This document shows, one piece after another, positions 18,511 to 30,702 of a stretch of DNA of 36,093 nucleotides. The stretch is from Mesotaenium endlicherianum. Lineage: Eukaryota > Streptophyta > Zygnematophyceae > Zygnematales > Mesotaeniaceae. Both the position numbers and the translations under genes were made by a program. The stretch lies in contig WELA01005352.1 in NCBI GenBank assembly GCA_009602735.1, forward strand, positions 17,524-53,616, read 5' to 3'. A model generated the notes under the pieces. That model did no database searches, was not told where the DNA came from, and was given only the letters and a program-made list of their open reading frames with translations. Every line of letters begins with the position of its first letter. Position 1 is the first letter of the stretch.

Positions 18511-18933
18511 CTAAGAGTCATTGATTTTAAAGGGATTGATCTGCTCTGCCTGAGTAGACGTCATGAAACATCCTGTAGGAGGCATAGTTTTCCATAGTTC
18601 TCTGTGGGCTTGTTCTAGATTAAGTGATCCTTTGTTGAAGTGAAAGATGTGTCTCACTTTAATGTCATCCCTTATTTTTGTGAGCTTGGCGGTTGCTACG
18701 TAGGTTATTCTTGACTGTAGCTTGTGAACCTTGATTGCGACTTGTAGGTAGTGGCCAAGCATAGGTGGGCCGGGTGCATCATCTTTCAGCATCTGAATTG
18801 CTGTTTCATCGGAATATTTATGGAATAGGTCCCGGGGGATGGTTAGTGCTGTAATGACGAAAACCAGGGCCCGGCGAGCCTCTGCAAGGGCTGTGAGCGC
18901 GCATGATAAGTATATAGCAACCAAACGGGACAA
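18511..18933 (-). other. Unidentified ORF, 140 codons
   Basis: The open stretch starts with a non-ATG codon, so if coding it is an internal or terminal exon. An acceptor-like TTACAG sits near 18855, giving an exon that would begin ALTIPRDLFHKYSDETAIQM and continue YLQVAIKVHKLQSRITYVA and LTKIRDDIKVRHIFHFNKG to a stop at 18511. The composition looks protein-like, but I recognise no family. It lies head-to-head with the phosphatase gene, with about 450 bp between. Confidence 0.3.
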
Positions 18934-19381
18934 AAATGACGGTCCAAACAGAAAGCCTCAAGACCTAGGACCCTTGATAACATCGTCTACACAAAAGCGC
19001 AGGAGGAATGGTATATAATTCACTTACTATTAATGTGCCTCTTTACAACTTGTATACCCTTTTTAATGTGCATCAGTGCATGAAATACTGTGCATGCGTA
19101 CTGAGGGTGTGTGCTAAAGTGAAAGCTGCACTAGGTACGTATGTTGCCAATATAATAGGTGTACATTTCGTGCAGACTTCAGATGCTCTCTGAGCAGAAC
19201 GTGTCAAATCACGTATTGTTGGGTTGCTTCGTTGGTTGAATGATGTTGACTATTGTACACCTCAGGCAGTGCGGTGCAGACATGACTGATGACGTCATTC
19301 TCTGAACTGCATTTAGGTAGACAAGAAGAGAGGTTGTAAGTGCGTAGAAGACTTGAAGCCTTCAGTCAAGCGTTTGAGTTG

Positions 19382-21864
19382 ATGCCTCTGTATACAAAGA
19401 AAATCCTAAAGACTTCGTATGATGCAGGGACTCCACCCTTGCCAAGGAGCACTGCCATCAACCAATCAGGCTCAGCAGCTGTTGAAGATTGCCACATGGT
19501 GGCAGACATGGAGGACAGGTGCCAGGCTCCAGGACTACCAAATACGTCTTGCTCCATGCTTTCTCGGGTATGTCGTTTGTCAACGTAATGGTAGCAGATA
19601 CATGCTGCCAGGACTAGATTGCTTGACCATCTTCTGAAAGTTTTTCACTCACCACATGGCGTTGCAATGCTCATGCAGGAAGTGGGTAAGGAGAACATTG
19701 ATGCGGAGGCTTCAGCAACACCAAGACCGACGGTGTCAGAGCAGCCGTCGAGTGGAGGGAGGGTGCTGAAAACGCGTAGCAGCACACCTCTGGAACAAGG
19801 TCGATCAACGGGTGGCCACAGCAGCGGGCAGAGGCGGAGCAGCTCGATTTTGGAGACTATATTTTCTCCGGTCTTCCACCTATTTAAGGGCCATGAAGCT
19901 GAGGGAAATGTGAGCCCTGCTAGCAGCGGTATGATCTATTATACATGCTACTGCCACTTGATTTGTACATTTGAATTCCTTTGCGCTCTTCGATGTATGC
20001 ACGTGCTGTTTTCTGTTGTGTCACTGTCTTCTTTTCTCTTGTATTGTTTTGTCCCTGGATACAGCCCCCTATAAGTAACAAATGTTTTAGTCTGTTATGA
20101 CCAGTTATAAGGTTCTCCCATTTTTGTCCAACAAAAGTTTGTTCTCATTGTTGACAAGAGTAGCTGAGGTCAGCATATGATTGCCATGTAATCACCTCAA
20201 GAGGTCGTATTATGTGACTTTCTAAACTTCAGCGATCATCATCAGATAAAGTGAGGGATTTTTGTAACAATCTGTGTGATGTTACATGGATTTCTGACTA
20301 TATTTCTGTGTTTGTGTCTATAACCTTGAATAATGTGAATGTTATGAAACACCTGTGTTGCTAATTTGAGCTATAACAGATCTTGACAGTATGATTATCG
20401 ACGATGGTAGCACAGCATCACGAGGTCCGGCTTACTGTGATTTGCAAGAGGCGTGGAGGATCACTCTGCTCCTCGTCTGAAGTTAAGCTATACTGATGCT
20501 GACATGCATAGGCTGTCCGTGCTCTATTACGTGCAGTGGAGCAGGCGGAGCCGTCTGGGTCCCGAAGGACAGAGACAGTGGCCACGCGCAGCACAGCCAC
20601 TAGCCGAGACATTCGTGCAGCACTGGCTGTTCAGCCATGCCCCTCTGCCACTCCTTCTCCAAGTGCTCATGCCCTTGCCAGGATCCAATGTAGCAGGCCT
20701 AGCATGGAAGGTGCCTCACAAGCGTCAGGGGCAAATGGACTTGAGGAGGTATCTGCAGGGGTAGTAAAGTACTTTCAGGTGGGTGTGCACACAGGAACTG
20801 TCATGGGGGGACTGGAAGCCACTGGGTGTCAGGTGGAAGATAGCTCTAATTTCGCTGCTGCTGCTGCTGCAGCACCAGTTCCTGCTGATCATTTAGTGTC
20901 GCAGGCTGCATTGCATTTGGAATGTAGTGACGAAGAGCAAGAGGGAGACGAGACCAAGAACAGTGAGGAGGATGAGTATGATGACTTCGATCCGTTTCTG
21001 TTCATTAAGAGGCTACCTATGCTGGCAGAAGTGGTTCCAGCTTGCAGACCGCAGCTGCTCCCCAAGCAGACCCGTAGGTGTCCGCCGGTCACTCTCGTAC
21101 TGGACCTCGACGAAACACTGGTGCACTCGAGCCTGGTGCACTGTGCAGATGCTGACTTCACGTTCCCTGTGCACTTTAACGGCCAGCTGCACACCGTGTA
21201 CGTCAAGCGCCGCCCATGGCTGGAGAATTTTATGGAGCGGGTTGCCCAGTTGTTTGAGATCATAGTGTTCACGGCCAGCCAGAGCGTGTACGCCGAGCAG
21301 CTACTCAACGTTCTGGACCCACAGCGTCGGCTCATCCGCCACCGCGTATTCCGCGACTCTTGTGTGTACGTGGAGGGTAACTATCTGAAGGATCTGACCA
21401 TTTTGGGCAGAGATCTGTCCAAAGTGGCCATTGTTGACAACTCCCCCCAGGTAGGTTGAAGGCGTGTGTAATAAATACAAATTTTGCTGCCTGATTGTTT
21501 GACTGTGTACATAGGCAGCGTCTGCTCAAGCTGCCAGGGCGCGTCTGCTCGATCTGGGCAGTGAGAATGCATGAGGGAGGAGCTTCTTGGATCCAAGGGT
21601 TACAAAACATGACATTTTGCTTCTGCTGTGACGCAGGCATTTGGCTTCCAAGTGGACAATGGCATCCCTATAGAGAGCTGGTTTGACGACCGCTCAGACA
21701 GAGCTCTTGAGATGCTGTTTCCTTTCTTGGAGACGCTTGTAGCCGTGGAGGATGTCCGGCCTGTGATAGCTAGCAAGTTCAACTTGAAACAGCGAGTTGC
21801 TTCTGCTGTTGAACCACGCCAAACTCGTGCTCTTGTTGATTCCACCCTTCTCCCAAAGCTGTAA
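19382..21864 (+). CDS. FCP1/SCP-type CTD phosphatase, SSP4/CTDSPL2-like, four exons
   Basis: Predicted 525-aa protein that removes phosphate from serine residues, by family most likely on the RNA polymerase II C-terminal domain, in the nucleus. Residues 1-275 are low-complexity and poorly conserved, with [16 protein letters not shown], a motif type seen in plant SSP4-like N-termini, and a run of seven Ala encoded by a GCT repeat. An acidic stretch follows (SDEEQEGDE, about 276), then [13 protein letters not shown] (294-306). The catalytic motif [10 protein letters not shown] has D335 as the phosphate acceptor and D337 as the acid-base. [13 protein letters not shown] carries the motif II Thr (about 391), and VAIVDNSPQ the metal-binding Asp (446). 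The domain ends with [18 protein letters not shown]. The start is the first ATG after an in-frame TAA at 19337-19339. The gene converges on the ABC transporter. Confidence 0.9.
19382..21864 (+). other. Exon structure of the phosphatase gene
   Basis: Coding exons are 19382-19567, 19679-19928, 20537-21450 and 21637-21864 (186, 250, 914 and 228 nt; 1578 nt in total, a multiple of three). All introns are GT-AG: TCTCGG|GTATGT..CATGCAG, AGCAGCG|GTATGA..CGTGCAG and CCCCAG|GTAGGT..ACGCAG. The third junction joins NSPQ to AFGFQV exactly as in the family. The first intron (111 bp) is the least certain, because the N-terminus is not conserved. Confidence 0.75.
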
Positions 21865-23445
21865 AATGTATAAAGCATTTCTTGTACCTATTTTCTTTCC
21901 CTGCAGTTGGAAGATGGCTCCTGGTGCCCTGCAGGCCCATGGTGCCATACAGGTTCTCGATTTTGACTCACTGATGGTAGCTTCAGTCGAGGTGCATAGG
22001 TGTCAGAAAAATTGCACCTTGGACAAGTTGACGGTTATCTGCTGCAAAAGTAGATTCTTAGGGGCATTTGGCATTCTGTGGAGAGACAAACTCCACTTCT
22101 TAAAGTTATGCTTAGAATAGTAGGTTGTACATACATATGGCAGCTCTCGCGGTCTCGCAGGCAAGCATTATAGGTGGACTTCAGTCATCATGAAGCATTC
22201 TTTCATCAGTCTGCGGGTGTCATTGCCTTGCTCCACCCTGTTGGTGGCCCTCTGAGCTTCGAGTGTAAGGACAATCTTCTCTAGCTGGCCTTCAGAAGTT
22301 TGCATTACTTGGGTCATGCAGCAAGTAATTGAGCATCAGCAAAACATGCTTACAAAGAATTTATTGCAGTGGTGTTTGTTTTGAAGATTATATGGAGTGA
22401 TTGTTTAAACTTATAGATGTAGAGACTTGATACTAAAGATACCAGTTGTAAGGTCAAGTACCTGCTCATGAGCATGTTGGACATGAATGTGCATGCAGCC
22501 AAATGTCCTTGACTCTTTTAATTATAAGTGCTCCTGCAGCGAGCAGTAAGCTTTGGTGCTCTTGATGCTAGCTGAAATCAGGCTGTGCTGCAGGTGTCAC
22601 ATCTAGAATACAATGCAACTCGTCATGGCTCGTTGCATTGTAGCAAGTTTCATGGGACAAACAATATACTTTTTTGTAATCAGTTTTTAAGGTGTTAACA
22701 TTGTGCTAACAGTCCAAATACTTCAAAGTCTACCTCAGTAAATGTGCTGACTGCGGTCTTCACAGTCTGAAGGTACAGTATACTCCCAAGTCCTTCCTGC
22801 CTATCATGTGTCTTTGTTATCATGCAAGAGTATGATGGTTCCAGTGTTGAGACAGCAAGCATGACCAATCACCAAATGCTATGCCTGCGTGCACGCGTGC
22901 TGTGGACGGGTGCACAAAGACATTCGAGCAACTGAACACACTACCAGATAGAAAACAGGAATGGGCTCTTTGCCCCCGTCCTTTCGTGCACCTTGACAAG
23001 GCAGTAATGGTTACTGCATCTGTAAATCGCCACGTCATACTACGTGCAAGTGTGTCAAACTGCACATGTGCCGACTGCTCATGTAGTGCAAGTCTTCTGC
23101 AACAACAGAATCTGATTTTCGCCTTGGGTGCAGCGCCTCAATAATCAACCTACAAATGATGTAGTGGTTGGCAGCACAAGAGATTAGCTCCAACAACTGA
23201 TGGCAATTCGAACCGCAACACATCAATGTAATGATTATGAGACACGTTTGGCAGATAATGTACAACATCAACTCCAACTTCACAAGCATATAAAGTGAGT
23301 TTGGTTGATTCCGCCACCAAGAGAGGCCATACATATGAATGTTTTGTCATTTCAAGACTAAGGCACCACTGTCACTACTATCTAGACAGGTAACTTATTC
23401 TACACTCTTGCAATGATATGACATCAATCCCGTGCCGCAATCAAG
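21865..23445. other. Convergent intergenic region, no gene seen
   Basis: About 1.6 kb between the 3' ends of the phosphatase (plus) and transporter (minus) genes. Only short open frames without known domains. It must hold the 3' untranslated regions of both genes. Confidence 0.6.
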
Positions 23446-23451
23446 TTTATT
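23446..23451 (-). terminator. Putative polyadenylation signal of the ABC transporter
   Basis: AATAAA on the minus strand, 97 bp downstream of the TAA stop at 23548-23550. The position and the consensus hexamer fit a cleavage signal; it is not otherwise verified. Confidence 0.45.
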
Positions 23452-23547
23452 TGCACCTACCAACCTTGCTACGAACCCAATACCCCGAAATCTGCTCATT
23501 TGCACCTCTACAAAAGGTTCACAAATTACTCCAATCCTACTGATACC

Positions 23548-25161
23548 TTAACGCTTCTGATAGTTCAGATACTTAATACCCAAGGCAAAAACAGCCCAGA
23601 GGAGGGCGACAAAGCCGCAGAGCACCGCCGCACAGTATCCCAACCAGTCATGATGGAAGCCAAAGTAGCTTTCAATAAAGCTTTTTACAGTGGTAACCTG
23701 GCCCGTCTGGAGCGTAAAGGGTGTGCTCACATTGCCCAGCTGAGATGCAATGAGGCCATAGAGGGTCCACGCGATGGGATTGATCCAGTAGAACCACACC
23801 CACCAGCCGGGAATGCTCTGCACGCACAGCCAACCACCAGAGAAGTTATTACCGACTAAGCCATACATCTAGCACATGCACACCCCTCCACCTGCAGTCA
23901 AGCTGAAAAGCTGCAGAGACCACAAGCATGCACCACCCTCAGCGGGCGTCGCATGCGCATCGCAATCTGCGAATGACCGACATGAGAAGCAGAAGCACAT
24001 GCTTGAGCCTGTTCGGAGAAAGCGAGCGGACAACGCGGAAGGAGCACTTACAGGTCGAGGAATGAGGAAGCCGGAGAAGAGGTTCCAGAGGGAGTAGAAG
24101 AAGGACGAGATGACGGCCGCCAGCTGCTGGTTGGGCGTGAGGGCGATGGTGATCATCCCGAAGAAGGTGAAGTACATGAACGTGAGGAACATGAAGAAGA
24201 GGTACCAGAAGAACTTGGGCGCAGTCCACTCAAACTGGATCATGGCGTATGTGATGGCGCCATACATGATGGTCTGCACTATCACGTACGGGAACTCGAT
24301 CACGCCCTGCCGATTGTCCACCCCCCAACACACACACACACACATCCCTCATATTAGAAGGTGTCTGTGCAGGGCGCTAAGGAGGAGCAACACACAGTGC
24401 TGGGACGAAGACAGTCGAGATAGCCCAGCTGCTCTGCTTCCTCACTCAGCAGACAGGAGGTTCTGGAGAACATTGGGTCGCACAGGAGGGGGAGAGCAGC
24501 AGCAGCAGTCCTTACCTGTGCGAGCGCGTAGGGAATGGGCGAGTACATGCCAGCGGCCCGCTCACGCCAGAATACGGTGCGTTCCACGGAGATGACGGGC
24601 TGCACTGTGGACGAGTTGTTGACGCCAATGAAGAGCACAGCCGCATACAGCGCGCCCATCACGTTGAACACCTCCTGCTGCGTCGACCTGGCCCCCTCAC
24701 CCGCACATCAAGGCACAAGCTCAGACTAACCAGCCATGGGACATGTTGCTGGTTGTCCATTTGGCACACAGGCAGTCACGAGCAGAGGAGCAGAGCAAGC
24801 AGATGAGAGCGGCATTTCCATAGCTCGAAACGGCAGGAGGTGCAAGTGTGTGCATGCTGCAAATGCCACCCCATCGTGCATCCATGCAAAGCAGCTGCAA
24901 GAGGCAGAGAGCGTACCGCTTGCCGCCGAGGTTCCAGAAGATGGAGCCGAAGATGAGGGCGCAGACAAGCGTAAAGAAGAAGTTCATGGCCTTGTACTGC
25001 GGCGTGCGCCAGTAGGTGCGGTTCTTCTTCCACAGCGAAGCCACAAACTGCGTGGCAAAGCTTTGGGAGTACTTGGTGGGGAAGGCCAGGTCCTGCACGC
25101 CCTCCTCGGGCACACTCAGCTGCTCTATCAGCACCTCCCTGTCCCTGCACCCCTCCCGACG

Positions 25162-25216
<55 letters not shown>

Positions 25217-28200
25217 TCAGGACATTGTGAAGATAGCACATGCAAGGCGACAAGTACTTACTGCAACTGTTGTCAGTTTTTGTAGTGCTTAGTGAGTTCT
25301 AATAATTCTTTTTGCATCATCCGTGCTTCAAGGCTTACGGGTGGAACCCACAAGAGCAAGTTCCATGAAGAAAGAGGGGGGCTGGGACAGAGGGCCTCAC
25401 ACACTGGGTGCGTCTGCTTTACCTGAAGACTTGAGACTTCCGGAAGATTTCGGCAAAGTCAGCGCCGATGCGGGACTCGTAGGCTGGCGTGCTGATCTCC
25501 AGCATCCACGTGGCGGGATTGTAGCCCTCCTTGATGGGCGGTACACCTTCGATGGACTGCAACCCGGCAGAGAAGACACAGTACGGCAGGTGTCAGCATG
25601 CAAGTTCACCAGAGGCACAGAGTGCTGCAGCTCCTCCAATCGCATCCTCCTCTCTCTCCGCCCCGTGAAGCATGAAGCCGGAAGGAGGCGGAACTGGCCC
25701 AGCATCACCAACCTGGAAGTAGTCAACGAGGACAGAGGAGCGGTAGCCCAGGGGCCCCGAGTACGTGCACTGCCCTCCCCTCTTCATCAGCAGCAGCTGC
25801 ACCATCCCCCCCACAACACCAGGCCCTCATGTCATCAGTCAGTGAATAAGAGCTGCAGGGAGGGGAGGGGAGGGGAGGGGAGGAGAGGGGGCCACAGAAG
25901 CACCACTGTCCCCTGCTTGTCTGCCTGCCTGCTTGCAGCTAACACTCCCTCCCTCAGATACAACTTTGCTTTCTCAAAAACGCATCGAGTCTTCTCGTTA
26001 TGGGGCCCTACTACTAATCCAACCAAAAGACACTAGTTTCAAACAGCCGAGTGGGAGCGGAATGAGCAACTGAGGGAGGGACAAAAGGTAGGAGGAGGGC
26101 GAGAGAGCGGGCGGTACCTCGTCAAAGGCCTCGAAGATGTCAATGCTGGGCTGGTGGATGGTGCACACCACGGTGCGCCCCGTGTCCACGGTGTTGCGCA
26201 CGGCGCGCATCACAATGGCGGCCGCGCGCGCGTCCAGCCCCGACGTGGGCTCATCCATGAAGATGATGGAGGGGTTGGCCACCAGCTCCACCGCGATGGT
26301 CAGCCGCTTGCGCTGCTCCGTGGACAGACCCGTGGCGCCCGGCAGCCCCACCAGGGCGCCCCGCAGCGGCGCCAGCTCCACCAGCGCCATCACCTCCTCC
26401 ACAAACTCCTGCCACCCCCACGTTCCTCTCGCGCCACACTTGCCCTTTCAGCAACGCCTACATTCCCCACCTCCGTCACCTCCGCCTCCGCAGCCACCAC
26501 TGCCACCACCAGTGCTGCTGTTGCTGCTGCTGCCGTAGTGCTTCTCTATTGCATCTACGCACACTCCCTCGTTTTCAACTGGCGTAAAAGGCAAATCTTT
26601 GTGCATCCCCCTGGTCAGTGGGTAGTAGCGTGAGACAGACCGCTTGAGTAATGATACGATACAGACTCCACGCCCGTTGCCACCCCCCAACTGTCGCAGG
26701 GTATGCGCCAAGTGCACCCACCAACATCGACTCCATTCCTTGACTCCCAGCCGCAGCCATAGCCACAGCTCTAGAATAATGAAAAAAAAGGATCAGAGGA
26801 AGGTCCCTGATCCAGCCGAAAGCTGGCATACCAACAGCCACACCAACGTGAGTGCAGCAGGAGGACGAAGAGCAGGAGGGGCGGGGGGGCACACCTGGCG
26901 GGTGGAAGCGGGGACGGAGGCGGGCAGGCGCAGCCACGCAGAGTAGATGAGCGACTCCTCCACCGTCACCTGCGGCGAGTGCACGTCCGTCTGCTCGCAG
27001 TACCCGGCCACGCGCGCAAACGTCTCCTGCACCTTGGGGAACCCCGACACACGGATGTCGCCCTCGATGTAGCCGCCCGTCTTGCGCCCCGCCAGCACGT
27101 CCATCAGCGTGGTCTTGCCCGCGCCCGACACACCCACCAATGCCGTGAGGACACCTGGCCGGAACGCGCCCGACACATTGCGCAGCAGCTGCAGCTTGCT
27201 TTCCGTGAAGCCCTGCTGCCTCATCTCCTGCTCACCATCACACCCCACGATGTGTCGGGATTGTCAATCTCTTTATCTCTCTCTCTCTCTCCCACCATCC
27301 TGCTGCCGCCGATGCTGGCCCCAACATGTCTTCCTGTGCCAAACAGGCCAACAGCCCCATGTGCAGCAGCTTCCAAAAAGTACACAAACACAAGACATCA
27401 AAGATGTTGCGCTCACATCACAATGCACACTTGTTTGCACGCCTCTGCAGTGCACTGCGAGACCACACAGACGACAGTCGGGAATGAGAAAGAGGAGAGA
27501 ATGCGTACAGGCGGCATGTCCACGTAGTAGTTGACGTTGTGGAACGTGAGCGCCAGCGGCTGGAACGGCAAGATCATGCCCTTGGTCACCTCGCCCCCCC
27601 CCTGCTGCTGCGCCAGCCGCCCCTCCTCCATTGCCGCCACCTGGACCTCCTCGTCCTTCCTCTCGCCCTGGGCGGCGGCCACGGGGGCTGTGCGGCCGGA
27701 GGCCATGTTGCCGCCTGCCATCTTTCGCTGCTTCCTCTTCTTCTGGTTGCTGGTGGCGGCGGCACCAGCAGCATCAGAAGCGGCGCCCGTGCGGTTGGCG
27801 TGCTTCTCGCTGATGGCGTCCTCCGACAGCACCACCTGCGCGCCTCCGATTGCTGTTGCCACCACGCCATGTGTGCGGGCATAAGTGAGGGACAAGCAAA
27901 TATTGCGGGACGAGATACAAGGACCAGATGTCCAATAAGAGGTCACCCCTGTACGTTATAAGGTGCACAACAGAAGCGAGGTCCTACCTGAGATACAACA
28001 AATGCTCGATCAAGTGCGTAAGCTGAGGGGTAGAGACAGCCGGACACACATACAAGCATCTCTCCGCCGCCCTCAAAAGTAGGTACCAGCGCAATCATAG
28101 GCGCGAGCGCGAGTGGAGGAGGGGGCGGGCGTGCTCACGCTTCATGTACTGCAGGGCAATGGTGACCAGCGTGTAGAAGATGAACATGTACGCCAGCAGG

Positions 28201-29601
28201 GCGGCCATGGCCAGCCAGAAGTACCAGCCCTGCGTGAAGAGGCCTCGCGACTGCAGGACGTAGTTGCCCAGGGAGCCGCCGCCCCCTCCGGCTGGCGCAG
28301 TCAGCTTCTGCCACCTGGGCGCGCCAAACTCGTTGATGGCGATGGCATTCTGGCCGTACTGGAGCGGCGACACCCAGTAGCCCCATATCCACCACGGGTG
28401 GATGTTGGCTGCACGCACCCACCACGCACACTCAGCGTCAGCAGCCAGCAGCACATCACACACCGGTCTGTGAAGGCAAGCCCCGGGCTATGCAGCCTGC
28501 CCTCGCCAGCACAGAACACTCGTGTACCCACAGGCAGTCGTATCAGGACAAGCAGCGTGTCGTGCTGTGGCGGCCAGGCACTGGCGAGGGAGTGAATACG
28601 CACGCTTGGCGATGATGAAGCCGCCCAGCAGGAAGACGACGAGCAGCGAGAAGGAGCCGAAAGTATTGGCGATGACCATGGAGCGGCCAAGCGCGCCGAT
28701 GAAGCGGAAGAGCCCGATGGCCATCTGGTGGATCATGAACATGACCAGCATGTAGCGGAAGAAGCGGCCGGCCTCAGGCGCAAAGCCCACCACGTAGTAC
28801 ACCATGCCCGTCCACAGCACCGCCTCCACCACGGAGTAGGGCAAGCGCAGCACCCACGTGGGGATGGAGAAGGCCCACGCCGGGTACAGCAGGTTGTCGC
28901 GCTGCTTGTAGAACACGCGCAGGCGCGACACCGTGATGGCCATCTCCGCAAAGCCGTTGAACATCATGTGCACGAGCGAGAAGAAGAGCGCACCCATGTA
29001 CACGTTAGCGTCCTGCACCGAGTTGGGGCTCAGCGTGGTGCGGAAGAAGAGCGTGGCCGTGATGAACGCCAGCACCGCCACCTGCACCGTCTTGAACACG
29101 TACAGGAAGGCATCGCGCCGCATGAGCAGGGCCTCGCGCTCGATGCATGCGCGGAACAGCTGCAGCTTGCCCACGCCGTACTTCTCGCGCACCAGCGCTG
29201 CCGGGTGCGACCGCTCGCGCTCGTACAGCACCGCCAGCTCCGCCGCGCTGGCGCGCCCCACGTGAAAGCTCTGGAAGGCGTCGGCAAAGGCCGTCACGGG
29301 CACGTATGTGTGTGACCCTGCCCCGACCCAGTACTGCTGCTGGTCCTTCCTCGATGTCACCTGCGCCACCCACGCGCACCCCCACCCGCCGGTGCTCTCT
29401 TCTCGTCAGTCATGCAGGCAACAGTGGCTGTCAACATCGCCACCCTCGCCTCCCCTCCCCACCTGTTGTGCTGGACTCTCCCTCCCATGCAGCACACTAG
29501 CAGGCAATGACTCACTCAACATCCCTCGCCGCCTGAGCAGGCGTGCCTTAAGCCCATCATACAGGCAGGGGCAAGAGCGGTGGCAGTGGCTAGAGAGAAA
29601 A

Positions 29602-29640
<39 letters not shown>

Positions 29641-30671
29641 AGCGGCAGCCGGCCCGCACCTCCTGCAGGAAGTCGGCGATGCCCTTGCGCTCGGGGCAGC
29701 GGAAGCCCATGGACTCGAAGAACTCGGTGACATGCTCGCGCGGCCCGTGGTACACCACATGCCCGTCCGACAGCAGCAGGATGTCGTCAAACAGCTCAAA
29801 CGTCTCCGGCGCCGGCTGCAGCAGCGCCATCAGCACGGTGCCGCCGAAGATGTGGCAGAAATTGCGAATGCACTTGACGATCTGGAACGTGGTGGAGGAG
29901 TCGAGCCCCGTGGAGATCTCGTCCATGAACAGCGTTCGCGTGGGCCCCACTATCATCTCCCCTGCCACGCCACACCCGCCCAATCCCTCCCCCCCATGGT
30001 GAGTGACTGGCTCAACCCCCGTCCAGTCTGAGTCCACTCCACTCCACTCCACTCTTGCATGCCTTCAAGCCCCTACCTACGCCCAGCAGTCGAGCACAGA
30101 CAACACTGCTAGCCATCCACACCTCCCCCCCCCCCAAAAAAAAGAGAAAAGAACGATAGTGACAGCAGTGGGGGAGCAGCAGGGGGAGAGTGAGTGGTGC
30201 ACCCGTGGTGACGCGCTTCTTTTGGCCGCCGGAGATGCCGCGCAGCATCTCATTGCCCACCAGCGTGTCCGCACACACGTCCAGCCCCAGCACCTGCAGC
30301 ATCCCCTCCCCTCCCCTCCAACTGGTCAGGCCACGGCGTACACCTCCTCCGCCGGCACATACTCACACATGGTCACGTGCAAACACAGGGAGGCAGAGAG
30401 AGACAAAGAGGGCATGCCAGCTACTACTACTACTACTACTAGTGCTACTCACTTTGGTGATGTAGTCCGTCACAACGCTGTGCTTGCGTCCCTCCAGCGA
30501 TGCCGCCTGCACCCCTCCCAGCATCGTGCCAATGTCAGTGTCAGACAAGAGTCAGCGTTGGCGCCAGGCCTCATCCTCCACCGTCCACTGGACTCCCACA
30601 CCCACCTCCCACCGCACGGCCACAGGTGTGCGACACACAAAACACACACCCTCGTGACATTGCACCCGCAA

Positions 30672-30702
<31 letters not shown>

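Noticed and set aside
24736-25230. Plus-strand ORF ending in a Thr-His repeat
   Set aside because: The repeat is the (AC)n tract; the rest is antisense to exon 17.
26137-26633. Long plus-strand ORFs over NBD2 and other GC-rich exons (also 28728-29315, 29580-30002, 30003-30941, 31002-31784)
   Set aside because: They mirror high-GC exons and introns of the transporter; the minus strand carries the conserved domains.
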